Source: Carnegiea gigantea
Lineage: Eukaryota > Streptophyta > Magnoliopsida > Caryophyllales > Cactaceae
Length of the DNA: 64,000 nt
NCBI GenBank assembly: GCA_029747015.1
Contig: JAKOGI010002796.1
Location: 1 to 64,000, forward strand
Direction of reading: 5' to 3'
Below the pieces are notes generated by a model. The model was not told the origin of the DNA. It saw nothing but the letters and a program-made list of their open reading frames with translations, and did no database searches. The position numbers and the translations under genes are program-made. Positions 24,098 to 37,656 of this stretch are shown one piece after another; positions within the stretch are counted from its first letter, which is position 1, and each line of letters begins with the position of its first letter.

Positions 24098-26836
24098 ATC
24101 TCCCTCTTTTTGATGATGACAAACAGTAATACTAATAGCAGGAGATATTCACATACATACCTTGATTCTTGCATACACTTATCATAAGCTCATTCTTCTC
24201 CCCATTTGCCCTCATTAAAAAGGGATGTAGAATATAAACCAAGCAGTAGCATAGCTACCCTCTTAAAATGACACTTATAAAGAAGGAAGGGTTAACCTCA
24301 GAAGCTTAAATCCAATAACATATCATCAAATTCAACCAATTCACTTGGATATCTCAAAAATGGCATGATACAAGAGATGTGAGTATATGAAGGGAAAAAT
24401 ATATGATAATTTAGAATAAATTACCTCTCCTCCCAAGGCAATTATACATGGGACATAGAACAAATAATCAAGAAAAAATCTCCCTTTCGAAAATCATTAA
24501 TCCAAGGTAATTCTTATGGCGTGAAATATAGTAGTCAAGAACATAAGAGTATTCATCCCAATTTATATTAACGGCTGCCCAAAAAAAAAAAAAAGAAGTT
24601 ATAGCCATATGAGTTATAATGTGCAGATTATGTACAATATTAATCAAGTTTTGTTTGCTAACAAAATAGTTAAAACACATGTATATAACACCTTATGCAA
24701 GAGAGATGCAATAATATTTTTCAGAATCTAGTCAAATGATGAAATCAAGTATATTTAGCTCAATATAATGTAGTGATTTCATTTTTGACATATTTCCAAC
24801 CAGATGCCTATTCGGTATCATAAAAGTTCTCATATCTCATTTTGATATCATTTTTATCTTGAGAATTATAACCACAATAATAGGATATAATCAAAGTATG
24901 GTATATATCTTGGTCCAACATGGGATAATATAATACAATCAAGTATTATAGAGATTCACAATTACATTTAATTTGGATTAGCCTTTTTCGTACTTCATCA
25001 GAACATATTGTGAATCATATAATGGTCCTCTCCTTTTTTATGAAAGATAGAGTCCAATTTAATAGAGATGAATACTTATCATGATCTTATCATTTGGGCT
25101 TTCCAATTCATTTTTCTCCCCATTCTGCATGGGTTTCATCAAAGAGGCAGTGCGTAGCCATGCAAACAATAAAGATTCTTCCAAATAGATAAGGTTGTCT
25201 TTCCCCCTTATAAAAATAATTGGAAACACCAAGCATGGGGTCGTGGAATATTATAAGAAAATGCAATATTACAAATATAATTTTATTGAAGCATTATATA
25301 CCATTTACCATACTCTCTCCCCCGTTATCCAATAATCATATTAAAATACCAATGAAAAAAATATGTTGTGTTCAATTAGAAATTCGATGGCAAGTATCAT
25401 ACACAGTCAAGGAGATAATAGCATATAAGTATTGAACATTAATACTCCACATCAACCTAAGTCTTCTATTCACATAACTAGGATAGATACCAAACTTTTT
25501 GGATCTAGAGCCCAATTTAATAAAACAAGCATATATAGAATGATAGTAAAATTTTAATGCAAGTTTCATGTAGTAAATATGTGTGTGACACAAAATTTGA
25601 ATGATATACAGCAAGAATGGTTGTAATGTTAAAATCGATAATGATGTTAAACATCCATGCAAGAGAACACTTATCCACAAATAAAATATTCAATTCCCCC
25701 TTTGCTAAATAATCCACATCTAAAAACAATCAAACCAATATGTGATCGTTAAGTATACCAAATTTAGCTTGCCTCCCGACAGGTCATGAAAAAAAAATTT
25801 ATGGAAGGGGAAAAAAATGATAAATTAAAAGTTTACCTTATTTTTACCTTAGGTAACCTAACACTTACAAATTTTTTTCTTCTAATTTTGAGAGCCCTAC
25901 ATTCTATTCTCCCCCTTGAGCTTTTTACAAATTTAAATACTTGTGGGGACTTTTTAAATATTTCAAAACTATGGGCCAAAAATTTCACAAAATTTTGTCC
26001 ATTTTTCATAGAGCTATGCAAAATAGAATATTTAGGATGAAAATTTTCTTGGGTCCATAAGGGTTAGAAACAAGAGTGGACCTTGAGATAGCCAAATTTT
26101 TCTTCTTACTTTTGTCCCAATTTTTAGATTTAATACTACTTGCATAAAACTTTGCAAACAATATTACCAATTGTAGTATTTAAATCAATAAAGTCAAGGT
26201 AAGATCGGGAAGAATTATCAATGCAATTTCCTACCTCATTTTCCTTACTTTTTGGAGTTGATAAGTCTTGAATATTCTTTTTGAACTCATGCTCGCCTTG
26301 GTCTTGCTTTTCCACTAACTCTATATGAGGCCCGCTTTTGTCATCACCATTCTCATCATCACACTTTTCATTTGGGTGTTTCTATCATCAACATGTTGAG
26401 CTTTGCATTTAGTGATCTCAATTGTCTCCTCGTTTGTAATTATATCAAGATCAGAAGTGTCTTCGTTAGATCCGTAATGACAACAAAGATAATCTCAAAT
26501 CTCTTTGGCGCTTTTATAATGGAAAACTGATTCACAAATTTCAACAAAAACGCCACAATATAGTGTGTTCATGGCTTTTGAATTTTCTGTCATCGTCTTG
26601 TCATCATCATTGGCGAACTAGTCCTTCGATTTTTTAATGCAATAGGACCTTTCTTGATAATCTCCCAAAGATTGATATCTTTGTGTTTAACATTGAGTTC
26701 TATGACTTTCTGCCACAAAAAATAATTAGTACCCATAAAAAGAGGTGGACAATCAAAATCAATATTTAACTAGCCATGGAATCGAAGCTACGAGACGGTT
26801 AAGTCTCAACATAATAACACCCGCTCTGATACCAAT
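24098..26836 (-). mobile_element. Array internal region 5 with decayed gag
   Basis: This is 2,739 bp with intact PBS at 26823-26834. A gag ATG is present at 26777, but the N-terminal frame is soon closed and no piece of 60 residues survives from it. The C-terminal region still reads at 25833-26021. An A-run lies at about 24582-24594 in the non-coding left part. Confidence 0.7.
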
Positions 26837-28058
26837 TGAAGATTTAGATCACCCTAGAGGGCGGATGAATAGAGTGATTGCAGAAATAAAATTAAAATTG
26901 AAATCGAATGTGAAAATTCAATACAGATAATGCGCAATGATATTTTAATGAGGTTCGGCCTCAATTGGGCTTAGGTCCCTACCTAGAGTTATCCAACTCT
27001 AGGATTCAATACTCTACTTCTCTTATTAAGATGAACTCTTTAACAATCTCTTAGAGATACCTCACTCTAGAGATCTCAATCACTTAAACCAACCTCTTGG
27101 TTTAAGTTTGTAGGAGTTGACCTCACAAATTCCAAGTTCACTCCTTAATAATTTTTCACACCTCAATTCTTTGATCTCAAAACAAAGCTAGTACAATAAC
27201 TCAATGTGTAATCTCAATTGTTTTTCTCACTTACTTAGACCCTTGCTCTTGCTCTTGCTGCCTCTATTTATAGGCTCGCAAGTCATGACCTCAATCAGCC
27301 AAGAAGGAAGATTTTGCGGAGAATATCCCGAAATCTAATTTCACCCTTGAAATGTGATCTACAAATTTTGATTTGATTTGTTGTGAACTACAATATTCTG
27401 ATTTGATTTTCTGTGCAAGTTAGCCATAGTGGATGAAGCTGCATAAGATATTTTCCTTGCTCTTGTGATGTAGATGATATTGGTAATCAATTAGAAACAA
27501 ATAACAAGAAATTTGATTATCATTTTTATATTATTTTGCAAATCAATGTTATGTCTCATTTGGCACGTTCAATAGAATATTTCGTCACATAAGTTAATTT
27601 AGCAACACCAAATCATGTGAGATTGAATCAAAGTAATATTATTCATAATTGATCTTGTATGATACTCAAATTTTGAATTTCAAATTTGAATTGGCTAGAG
27701 TATATCAATCAAATAAAATCTTTAGATATTATCTGATACCCACAAATTTTTCTATCCATAAATTCGTTGATATTCTTCACCTAGATTATTTGGATAAATA
27801 TCCATATAAATTCAATATTCTATCATATCACTTCCATTAATAATCAATCAAAGCTTTTCGTCTAACACTTAAACTGTTCAGGTGCTAAACTCATGTATTG
27901 ATCAGACATGTAATCAATTTGATGAATTGGACCAATAAGAATGCTATGTATGAAACTGACAAATATCATAAATATTTAATAAATGACTATTTCATATATA
28001 ATTATTATCCACATTATTTGTTATCGTCAAAATCATTATGTGGCTCTGAAAGTCAACA
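26837..28058 (-). repeat. Array LTR 6 (1,222 bp), short variant
   Basis: This LTR lacks about 36 bp near 27765 and ends GAAAGTCAACA instead of TTAGAGTCAACA. LTR 8 shares both traits, so the two are sister copies. TATAAATA intact at 27265-27272 on the minus strand. Confidence 0.8.
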
Positions 28059-29633
28059 ATCTCCCCCTTTTTGATGATGACAAACAATAATAGCAACTGG
28101 AAGTGCTATTCGTATACATTCCTTGATTCTTGCATACAGTTATCATAGCTCATTCAACTAGGAATTCGATGGCAAGTATCATACATAGTCAAGGAGATAA
28201 TAGGATGTAAGTATTGAACATTAATATTCCACATCAACCTAAGTCTTTTATTCACATAAGTAGAATAGATACAAAAATTTTTGGATCCAGAGCCCAATTT
28301 AATAAAACAGGCATATATAGAATGATAGTAAAATATTAATGCAAGTTTCATGCAGTAAATATGCATGTGACACAAAATTTGAATGATACACAACAAGAAT
28401 GATTGTAGCACTAAAATCGATAATGATGTTAAACATTCATGGAAGAGAACACTTACCCACAAATAAAATATTCAATTCCCCCTTTGTAAAATATTCAACA
28501 TCTAAAAACAATCAAACCAATATGTGATTGTTAAGCATACCAAATCTAGCTTGCCTCCCTACAGGTCATGAAAAAAAAAATTTATAGAAGGAGGAAAAAA
28601 AAGATGAATTAAAAGTTTACCTTGTTTTTACCTTAGGTGGCCTAACACTTACAAATTTTTTTTCTTCTAATTTTAACAAGCCCTACATTCTATTCCCCCC
28701 CCCCCCCCTTGAGCTTTTTAGACATTTAAATGCTTATGGGGACTTTTTAAATATTTCAAAATTATGGACCAAAAGTTCTACAAAATTTTGTCCATTTTTT
28801 ATAGAGCTATGCAAAATAGAATGTTTAGGACGAAGTTTTTCTTGGGGCCTTAAGGGTTAAAAATAACAGAGAATCTTGAGGTAGTCAAATTTTTCTTCTT
28901 ACTTTTGTCCCACTTTTTAGATTTAATACAACTCGCATAAAACTTAGAAAAAAAAATATTACCAATTGTAGTATTTAAATCAATAAAGTCGAGGTAAGAT
29001 CGGGAAAAATTATCAATGCAATTTTCTACCCTATTTTCCTTACGTTTTGGAGTTGATAAGTCTCGAATATTCTTTTTGAACTCATACTCTTCTTGGTCTT
29101 GCTTGTCTACTAACTCTGTATGAGGCCCACTTTTTTCATTGTCATTCTCATCATCGCACTTTTCATCTGGGCTGTTTCTATCATCAACATGTCAAGCTTT
29201 GAATTTAGTGATCTCAATTGTCTCCTCATTTGTAATTATATCAAGATCTGAAATATCTTCATTTGATCGATAATGATAACAAAGATAATCCCAAATCTCT
29301 TTGGCGCTCTTATAATGGAAGATTGATTCACAAATATCAATAGAAAGGCCGCAATATAGCACATTAATGGCTTTTGAATTTTTGATCATCATCTTGTCAT
29401 CATCATTGGCAAACTGATCCTTCGATTTTTTAATACAAGAGGACCTTTCTTGATAATCTTCCAAAGATTGATATCTTTATGTTTAACATAGAGTACTATG
29501 ATTTCCTGCCACCAAAAATACTTAGTACCCATAAAAAGAGGTGGGCATTCAGAATCAAGATTATGACTAGCCATAGAATCGAAGCTATTAGACGGTTAAG
29601 TCTTAAGATAATAACACCAGCTCTGATAACAAT
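28059..29633 (-). mobile_element. Array internal region 6, 1.17-kb deletion, decayed gag
   Basis: This is 1,575 bp. The deletion joins the sequence just inside the polypurine end (…TCATAGCTCATTC, near 28156) directly to AGGAATTCGATGGCAAG. Exactly the same joint occurs in internal region 8. Gag: N-terminus 29389-29574, UBN2 core 29192-29464 in the -1 frame. The slippery-looking run A AAA AAT lies at 29431-29425 in the overlap. A 14-base C homopolymer sits at about 28695-28708. The PBS is altered (GATAAC for GATACC). Confidence 0.72.
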
Positions 29634-30892
29634 TGAAGATTTAGATCACCCCAGAGGGTGAGTGAATTGAGTGATTGTAGAAATAAAATAAAAATTGAAA
29701 TCAAATGCAGAAATTCAATAGAGATAATGCACAATGATATTTTAACGAGGTTGGGCCTTAATTAGGCTTAGATCCCCTCCTAAAGTTATCCGACTCTAGG
29801 ATTCAACATTCTACTTCTTTTATTAAGATGAACTCTTTAACAATCACTCAGAGCTACCTCACTTTAGAGATCTCAATCACTTAAGCCAACCTCTTGGTTT
29901 AAGTTTATAGGAGTTGACCTCACAAATTCCAAGTTCACTCCTTAATAATTTTTCACACCTCAATTCTTTGATCTCAAAATAAAGCTAGTGCGATAACGCA
30001 ATGTGTAATCTCAATCATTTTTCTCACGTGCTTTGATACTTGCTCTTGCTCTTGCCACCTCTATTTATAGGCTTGCAAGTCGTGACCTCAATTAGCCAAG
30101 AAGGAAGATTCTGCCCTGAATACCCTGAAATCTGATTTCAAGCCCTTGAAATATGATCTGTAAATTTTGATTTGATTTTCTGTGAATTGCAATATTCTGA
30201 TTTGATTTTCTATGCAAATCAGCCACGGTGGAGGAAGCTACATAATATCTTTTTGTTGCTCTTGTGATGTAGATTGTATTGGTAATCATTTAGAAACAAA
30301 TAACAAGAGATTTGATCATCATTTTCATATTTTTTTTGCAAATCAATGTTATGTCTCTTTGAGCATGTTCAATAGAATATTTCTTCATATAAGTTAATTT
30401 AGCAAGCTCAAATCATTTGAGATTGAATCAAAGTAATATTATTCATAATTAATCTTATATGATACTAAAATTTTGAATTTCAAATTTGAATTGGCTAGAG
30501 TATATCAAACAAATAAAATCTTTAGACATTATCTGATACCCACATATTTTTCTATCCATAAATACAATTTTGGATAGACAATTTAATCCAATCAAATCAG
30601 TTAATATTATTCACCTATATTATATGGATAAATATCCATATAATCTCAATATTCCATCATGTCACTTCAGTTAATAATCAATCAAAGTTTTGCGGCCAAC
30701 ACTTAAACTATTCAAGTGCTAAGCTCATCTATTAATCAGATATGTAACCAATTTGATGAATTTGACTAATAAGAACGTTATGCATGAAACTCACAAACAA
30801 TATAAATGTTCAATAAATGACTATTTCATATATAATTATTATCCACATTGCTTGTTATCGTCAAAATCATTACGTAACTCTTAGAGTCAACA
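29634..30892 (-). repeat. Array LTR 7 (1,259 bp)
   Basis: A full-length LTR with intact minus-strand TATAAATA at 30062-30069 and both terminal signatures. Confidence 0.8.
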
Positions 30893-33637
30893 ATCTCCCC
30901 CTTTTGATGATGACAAATAATAATAATAATAGGAAGTGATATTCGTATACATACCTTGATTCTTGCATACACTTATCATAAGCTCATTCTCCCCCCTCCC
31001 CCTCGCCATCATTAAAAAGGGATGTGGAATATATACCAAATAGTAGCATAGGTCCCCCCTTCATATGGCACTTATAAAGAAGGAAGGGTTAACCTCACAA
31101 GCTTAAATCCAATAGCACACCATCAAAATCAGCCAATTCACTTGGATATCTCAAAAATGACATGCTATAAGAGATGTGAGTGTATGAAGGGAAAAATATA
31201 TGATAATTTAGAATAAATTACCCCTCCTCCTAAGGCAATTATATATGGGCCATATAACAAATAATCAAGAAAAAGTCTCCCTTTCAAAAGGCATTAATCC
31301 AAGGTAATGCCTGTGGCGTGAAATATACTAGTCAAGAATATAATAGTATTCATGCCAATTTATATTGACGACTACCCAAAAAAAAAAGTTATAGCTGTAT
31401 AAGTTATAATGTGTAGGTTATGCGTCATATTATTCAAGTTATTTTTCCTAACAAAATAGCTAAAACACATATATATAACACCTTATGCAAGGGAGATGGA
31501 ATAATATTTATCCGAATCTAGTCAAATGACGAAATCAAGTATATTTAGCTCAACATACTGTACTTATTTCATTTTTGACATATTTCCAACCAGAAGCCTA
31601 TTCAGCATCATAAAGGTTCTCATATCTCATTTTGAAATCATTTTTATCTTGAGAATTATAACAACAATAATAGGATATAATCAAAGTATGGTATATATCT
31701 TGGTCCAACATGGGATGATATAATGCAATCAAGTATTATAGAGCTTCACAATTACATTTTTTTTGAATTAGCCTTTTTCATCTTTCATCAAAACATATTG
31801 TGAATCATATTTTGGTTCTCTCCATTTTTATGGAAGATAGAGTCCAATTTAATAGAGATGAATACACATCATCATCTTATCATTTGGGCTTTCCAATTCA
31901 TTTTTCTCCCTATTTTGCATGGGCTTCATCAAAGAGGCAGTGCGTAGCCATGTATACAATAAGATTCTTCCAAATAGATAAGATTGCCTCTCCCCCTTGA
32001 TAAAAATAATTGGAAACATCAAGCATGGGGTCATGGAATATTATAAGAAAATGTAATATTACGAATATAATTTTATTGAAGCATTATACACTGTTTACCA
32101 TACTCTCACCCCCGTTGTCCAGTAATCATATTAAAATACCAATGAAAAAAATATGCTATGTTCAATTAGAAATTTGATGGCAAGTATCATGCATAGTTAA
32201 GGACATAATAGCATGTAAGTATTGAACTTTAATACTCCACATCAACCTAAGTCTTTTATTCACATAACTAGGGTAGATACCATAATTTTCGGATCTAAAG
32301 CCCAATTTAATAAAACAAGCATATATAGAACGATAGTAAAATTTAATGCAAGTTTCATGTGGTAAATATGTATGTGACACAAAATTTGAATGATATACAA
32401 CAAGAATGATTATAACGTTAAAATCGATAATGATGTTAAACATCCATGCAAGAGAACACTTCTCCATAAATAAAATATGCAATTCTCCCATTGCTAAATA
32501 ATCAACATCTAAAATCAATCAAAGTAATATGTGATTGTTAAGCATACCAAATTTAGCTTGCCTCCCTACAGGTCATGGAAAACAAAAAAAATTTGTAAAA
32601 GGGGAAAAAAAAAAAAGATGAATTAAAAGTTTACCTTATTTTTACCTTAGGTGGCCTAACACTTACAAATTTTTTTTCTTTTGATGTTGACAAGCCCTAC
32701 ATTCTATTCTCCCCCTTGAGCTTTTTAGACATTTAAATGCTTGTGGGGACTTTTTAAATATTTCAAATTATGGACCAAAAACTTCACAAAGTTTTGTCCA
32801 TTTTTCATAGAGCTATGCAAAATAGAATATGTAGGATGAAATTTTTCTTGGGCCCTTAAGGGTTAAAAATGACAGAGAATCTTGAGGTAGTCAAATTTTT
32901 CTTCTTACTTTTATCCCACTTTTTAGATTTAATACTACTTGCATAGAACTTTGAAAAAAAAAATATTACCAATTGTAGTATTTAAATCAATAAAGTCGAG
33001 GTAAGATCGGAAAAAATTATCAATGCAATTTTCTACCCTATTTTCCTTACGTTTTGGAGTTGATAAGTGTTGAATATTCTTTTTGAACTCATACTCTTCT
33101 TAGCCTTGCTTTTCTGCTAACTCTGTATGAGGTTCACTTTTTCATCACCATTCTCATCGTTGCACTTTTCATCTGGGCTGTTTCTATCATCAACATGTCA
33201 AGCTTTGAATTTAGTGATCTCAATTCTCCTTGTTTGTAATTATATCAAGATCTGAAATATCTTCATTAGATCGATAATGACAACAAAGACAATCCCAAAT
33301 CTCTTTGGCGCTCTTATAATGGAAGATTGATTCACAAATATCAATAGAAAGGCCGCAGTATAGCACATTAATGGCTTTTGAATTTTTGGTCATCATCTTG
33401 TCATCATCATTGGCAAACTGATCCTTCGATTTTTTAATGCAAGAGGACCTTTCTTGATAATCTTCCAAAGATCGATATCTTTGTGTTTAACATAGAGTAC
33501 TATGATTTCCTACCACCAAAAATACTTAGTACCCATAAAAAGAGGTGGACAATCAGAATCAAGATTATAACTAGCCATCGGATCGAAGCTATTAGACGGT
33601 TAAGTCTAAAGATAACAACACCGGCTCTAATAACAAT
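30893..33637 (-). mobile_element. Array internal region 7 with decayed gag
   Basis: This is 2,745 bp, full length. The gag ATG is at 33578; the UBN2 core reads at 33220-33468 (KEIWDCLCCHYRSNEDISDLDIIT). The PBS shares the altered TAACAATT form with internal region 6, which supports a common origin of this part of the array. The left 1.7 kb is non-coding. Confidence 0.7.
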
Positions 33638-34856
33638 TGAAGATTTAGATCACCCCAAAGGGCGGGTGAATTGAGTGATTGTAGAAATAAAATTAAAATT
33701 GAAATCAAATGCAGAAATTCAATAGAGATAATGCGCAATGATATTTTAACGAGGTTGAGCCTTAATTAGGCTTAGATCTCCTCCTAAAGTTATCCGACTC
33801 TAGGATTCAACACTCTACTTCTCTTATTAAGATGAACTCTTTAACAATATCTCAGAGCTATGTCACTCTAGAGATCTCAATCACTTAAACCAACCTCTTG
33901 GTTTAAGTTTGTAAGAGTTGACCTCTCAAATTCCAAGTTCACCCCTTAATAATTTTTCACACCTCAATTCTTTGATCTTAAAACAAAGCTACTACGATAA
34001 CTCAATGTGTAATCTCAATCGTTTTTCTCACTTACTTAGATCCTTGCTCTTGCTCTGCCACCTCTATTAGGCTCGCAAGTCATGACCTCAATCAGCCAAG
34101 AGGGAAGATTTTGCCCAGAATATCCTGCAACCTGATTTCAAGCCCTTGAAATATGATCTGCAAATTTTGATTTGATTTTCTGTGAACTGCAATATTCTGA
34201 TTTGATTTTCTGTGGAAATCAGCATGGTGGATGAAGCCGCATAAAATCCTTTTCTTGCTCTTGTGATGTAGACAATATTGGTAATTATTTAGAGACAAAT
34301 AATAAGAAATTTGATCATCATTTTCATATTATTTTGCAAGTCAATGTTATGTCTCATTTGGCACATTCGATAGAATATTTCTTCATATAAGTTAATTTAG
34401 CAAGACCAAATCATGTGAGATTGGATCAAAGTAATATTATTCATAATTGATCTTATATGATACTCAAATTTTGAATTTCAAATTTGAATTGGCTAGAGTA
34501 TATCAATCAAATAAAATTTTTAGATATTATCTAATACCCATAAATTTTTCTATCCATCACTTCGTTAATATTATTCACCTAGATTATACGGATAAATATT
34601 CATATAAATTCAATATTCTATCATACCACTTCCATTAATAAACAATCAAAGCTTTTCGTCCAACACTTAAACTGCTCAGGTGCTAAGCTCATGTATTAAC
34701 CAGGCATACAACCAATTTGATGAATTAGACCAATAAGAACGTTATGTGTGAAACTGACAAATATCATAAATATTCAATAAATGACTATTTTATATATAAT
34801 TATTATCCACATTGTTTGTTATCATCAAAATTATTATGTGACTCTGAAAGTCAACA
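33638..34856 (-). repeat. Array LTR 8 (1,219 bp), short variant
   Basis: A sister of LTR 6: same internal deletion of about 36 bp (near 34560) and same GAAAGTCAACA terminus. The TATA box region is damaged (TCTATTAGGC in place of TCTATTTATAGGC, near 34064). Confidence 0.8.
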
Positions 34857-36410
34857 ACCTCCCCCTATTTGATAATGACAAACAATAATACTAATTGGAA
34901 GTGATATTCGTATACATACCTTGATGCTTGCATACAGTTATCATAGCTCATTCAATTAGGAATTCGATGGCAAGTATCATACATAGTCAAGGAGATAATA
35001 GCATGTAAGTATTGAACATTAATATTCCACATCCACCTAAGTCTTCTATTCACATAACTAGGATAGATACCAAGATTTTTGGATCTATAGCCCAATTTAA
35101 TAAAACAAGCATGTATAAAATGATAGTAAAATTTTTGCAAGTTTCATGTGGTCAATATGTATGTGACATAAAATTTGAATGATATACAACAAGAATGATT
35201 GTAATGCTAAAATCGATAATGATGTTAAACATCCATGCAAGTGAACACTTACCCACAAATAAAATATTCAATTCCCCCTTTGCAAAATATTTAATATCTA
35301 AAAACAATCAAACCAATATGTAATTGTTAAGCATACCAAATTTAACTTGCCTCACTATAGGTCATGAACAAAAAAATTTATGGAAGGGAAAAAAAAAAAG
35401 ATAATTTAAAAGTTTACCCTATTTTTACCTTAGGTAATCCAACACTTACAAATGTTTTTCCTCTGATTTTAAGCAGCCCTACATTCTATTCTCTCCCTTG
35501 AGCTTTTCAAAAATTTAAATGCTTGTGGGAACTTTTTAAATATTTCAAATTATGGGCCAAAAATTTCACAAAATTTTGTCCATTTTTCATAGAGCTATGC
35601 AGAATAGAATATTTAGAATGAAATTTTTCTTGGGTCCATAAGGGTTAGAAACAAGAGAGAATCTTAAGGTAGCCAAATTTTTCTTCTTACTTTTGTCCCA
35701 CTTTTTAAATTTAATACTACTTGCATAAAACTTTGAAAAACATACTACTATTTGTAGTATTTCAATCAATAAAGTTGAGGTAAGATCGGGAAGAATTATC
35801 AATGCAATTTTCTACCTTATTTTCCTTACTTTTTGGAGTTGATAAGTCTTGAATATTCTTTTTCAACTCATACACTTCTTGGTCTCGCTTTTCCACTAAC
35901 TCTGTATGAGGCTTACTTTTGTCATCACCATTCTCATCATCGCACTTTTCATATGGGCTATTTCTATGGTTCAGCTTTGAATTTAGTGATCTCAATTGCC
36001 TCATCGTTTGTAATTGTATAAAGATCTGAAATGTCTTCATTAGATCCATAATGACAACAAAGACAATCTCAAATCTCTTTGGCGTTCTTATAATAGAAAA
36101 CTGATTCACAGATATCAATAGAAAGGCCACAATATACCTATTCATGGATTTTGAATTTTTGGTCATCATCTTGTCATCATCATTGCCAAATTGATCCTTC
36201 CATTTTTTTGATGCAATATCACCTTTCTTGATAATCTCCCAAAGATCGATATCTTTGTGTTTAACATAGAGTTCCATGATTTCCTGCCACCAAAAATAAT
36301 TAGTACCCATAAAAAGAGGTGGACAATCCAAATCAAGATTATAACTAGCCATGGGATCGAAGCTATTAGATGGTTAAGTCTCAAGATAATAACACCGGCT
36401 CTGATACCAA
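34857..36410 (-). mobile_element. Array internal region 8, 1.17-kb deletion, longest gag frame
   Basis: This is 1,554 bp with the same deletion joint as internal region 6 (near 34951). PBS at 36398-36409 is intact. It contains the longest surviving gag frame (see 35762-36352). Confidence 0.75.
35762..36352 (-). pseudogene. Copia-type gag (DUF4219/UBN2-like) with compensated frameshift
   Basis: This 196-residue frame starts 46 bases inside the PBS. The N-terminus (PPLFMGTNYFWWQEIMELYVKHKDIDLWEIIKKG) matches the plant Copia gag pattern 'PPLF.G.NY..W...M...L...D.DLWEI'. One extra base in an A-run keeps this copy in frame where the other copies shift. The middle third is then read in a wrong frame: the UBN2 core seen in other copies as KEIWDYLCCHYGSNEDISDLDTITNEET appears as hydrophobic nonsense, until a second small deletion restores the normal C-terminal part (EKCDDENGDDKSKPHTELVEKRDQ). 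It is open but almost certainly not functional. No zinc knuckle is seen. Confidence 0.65.
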
Positions 36411-37656
36411 TGGAAGATTTAGATCTCCCTAGAGAGTGGGTGAATAGAGTGATTGAAGAAATAAAATTAAAATTGAAATCAAATGCAGAAATTCAATAAA
36501 GATGATGCGCAATGATCTTTTAACGATGTTAGCCCTCAATTAAGCTCACGTCCCTGCATAGAGTTATCCAACTGTAGGATTCAATACTCTACTTCTCTTA
36601 TTAAGATGAACTCTTTGACAATCTCTCAGAGCTACGTCGCTCTAGAGATCTCAATCACTTAAACCAACCTCTTGGTTTAAGTTTGTAAGGGTTGACCTCA
36701 TAAATTCCAAGTTCACCCCTTAATAATTTTTCACACCTCAATTCTTTGATCTTAAAACAAAGCTAGTACGATAACTCAATGTGTAATCTCAATCGTTTTT
36801 CTTACTTACTTAGATCCTTGCTCTTGCTCTTGTGGCCTCTATTTATGGGCTTGCAAGTCATGACCTCAATCAGCCATGAAGGAAGATTCTGCTCAGAATA
36901 TCTTGAAATCTGATTTCAAGCCCTTCAAATGTGATCCACAAATTTTGATTTGATTTTTTGTGAACTGCAATATTCTGATTTGATTTTCTGTGCAAATCAG
37001 CCATAGTGAATGAAGTTGCATAAGATCTTTTTCTTGCTCTTGTGATGTAGATGATATTGGTAAATCGTTTAGAAACAAGTAACAAGAGATTTGATCATCA
37101 TTTTGATATTATTTTGCAAATCAATGCTGTGTTCAATAGACTATTTCTTCATATAAGTTAATTTAGCAAAATCAAATCATATGAGATTGAATCAAAGTAA
37201 TATTATTCATAATTGATTTTATATGATACTCAAATTTTGAATTTCAAATTTGAATTGGCTAGAGTATATCAATCAAATAAAATGTTTAGATATTATCTGA
37301 TACCCACATATTTTTCTATCCATAAATACATATTTGGATAGACAATTTAATCCAATCAAATCCGTTAATATTATCCACCTAGATCGTATGGATAAATATC
37401 CATATAAACTCAATATTCTATCGTATCATGTCCATTAATAATCAATCAAAGCTTTTTGTCCAACACTTAAATTGTTCAAGTGCCAAGCTCATGTATTAAT
37501 TAGATGCGTAAACAATTTGATGAATCGGACCAATAAGAACGTTATGTGTGAAATTGACAAATAATATAAATATTCAATAAATGACTATTTCATATACAAT
37601 TATTATACGCATTATTTGTTATCGTCAAAATCATTATGTGACTCTTAGATTCAACA
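36411..37656 (-). repeat. Array LTR 9 (1,246 bp), right end of array
   Basis: The last LTR. It is the 5' LTR of the rightmost unit and ends at the expected terminal CA (37655-37656). Unique sequence begins immediately, with no polypurine-tract complement, so the boundary is a clean retrotransposon end. TATA variant CATAAATA on the minus strand near 36840. Confidence 0.8.

Noticed and set aside
3727..37656. CRISPR-like or tandem gene-cluster explanation for the 4-kb repeats
   Set aside because: Units have LTR ends, PBS and polypurine tracts and no host genes; repeat length is far beyond CRISPR.
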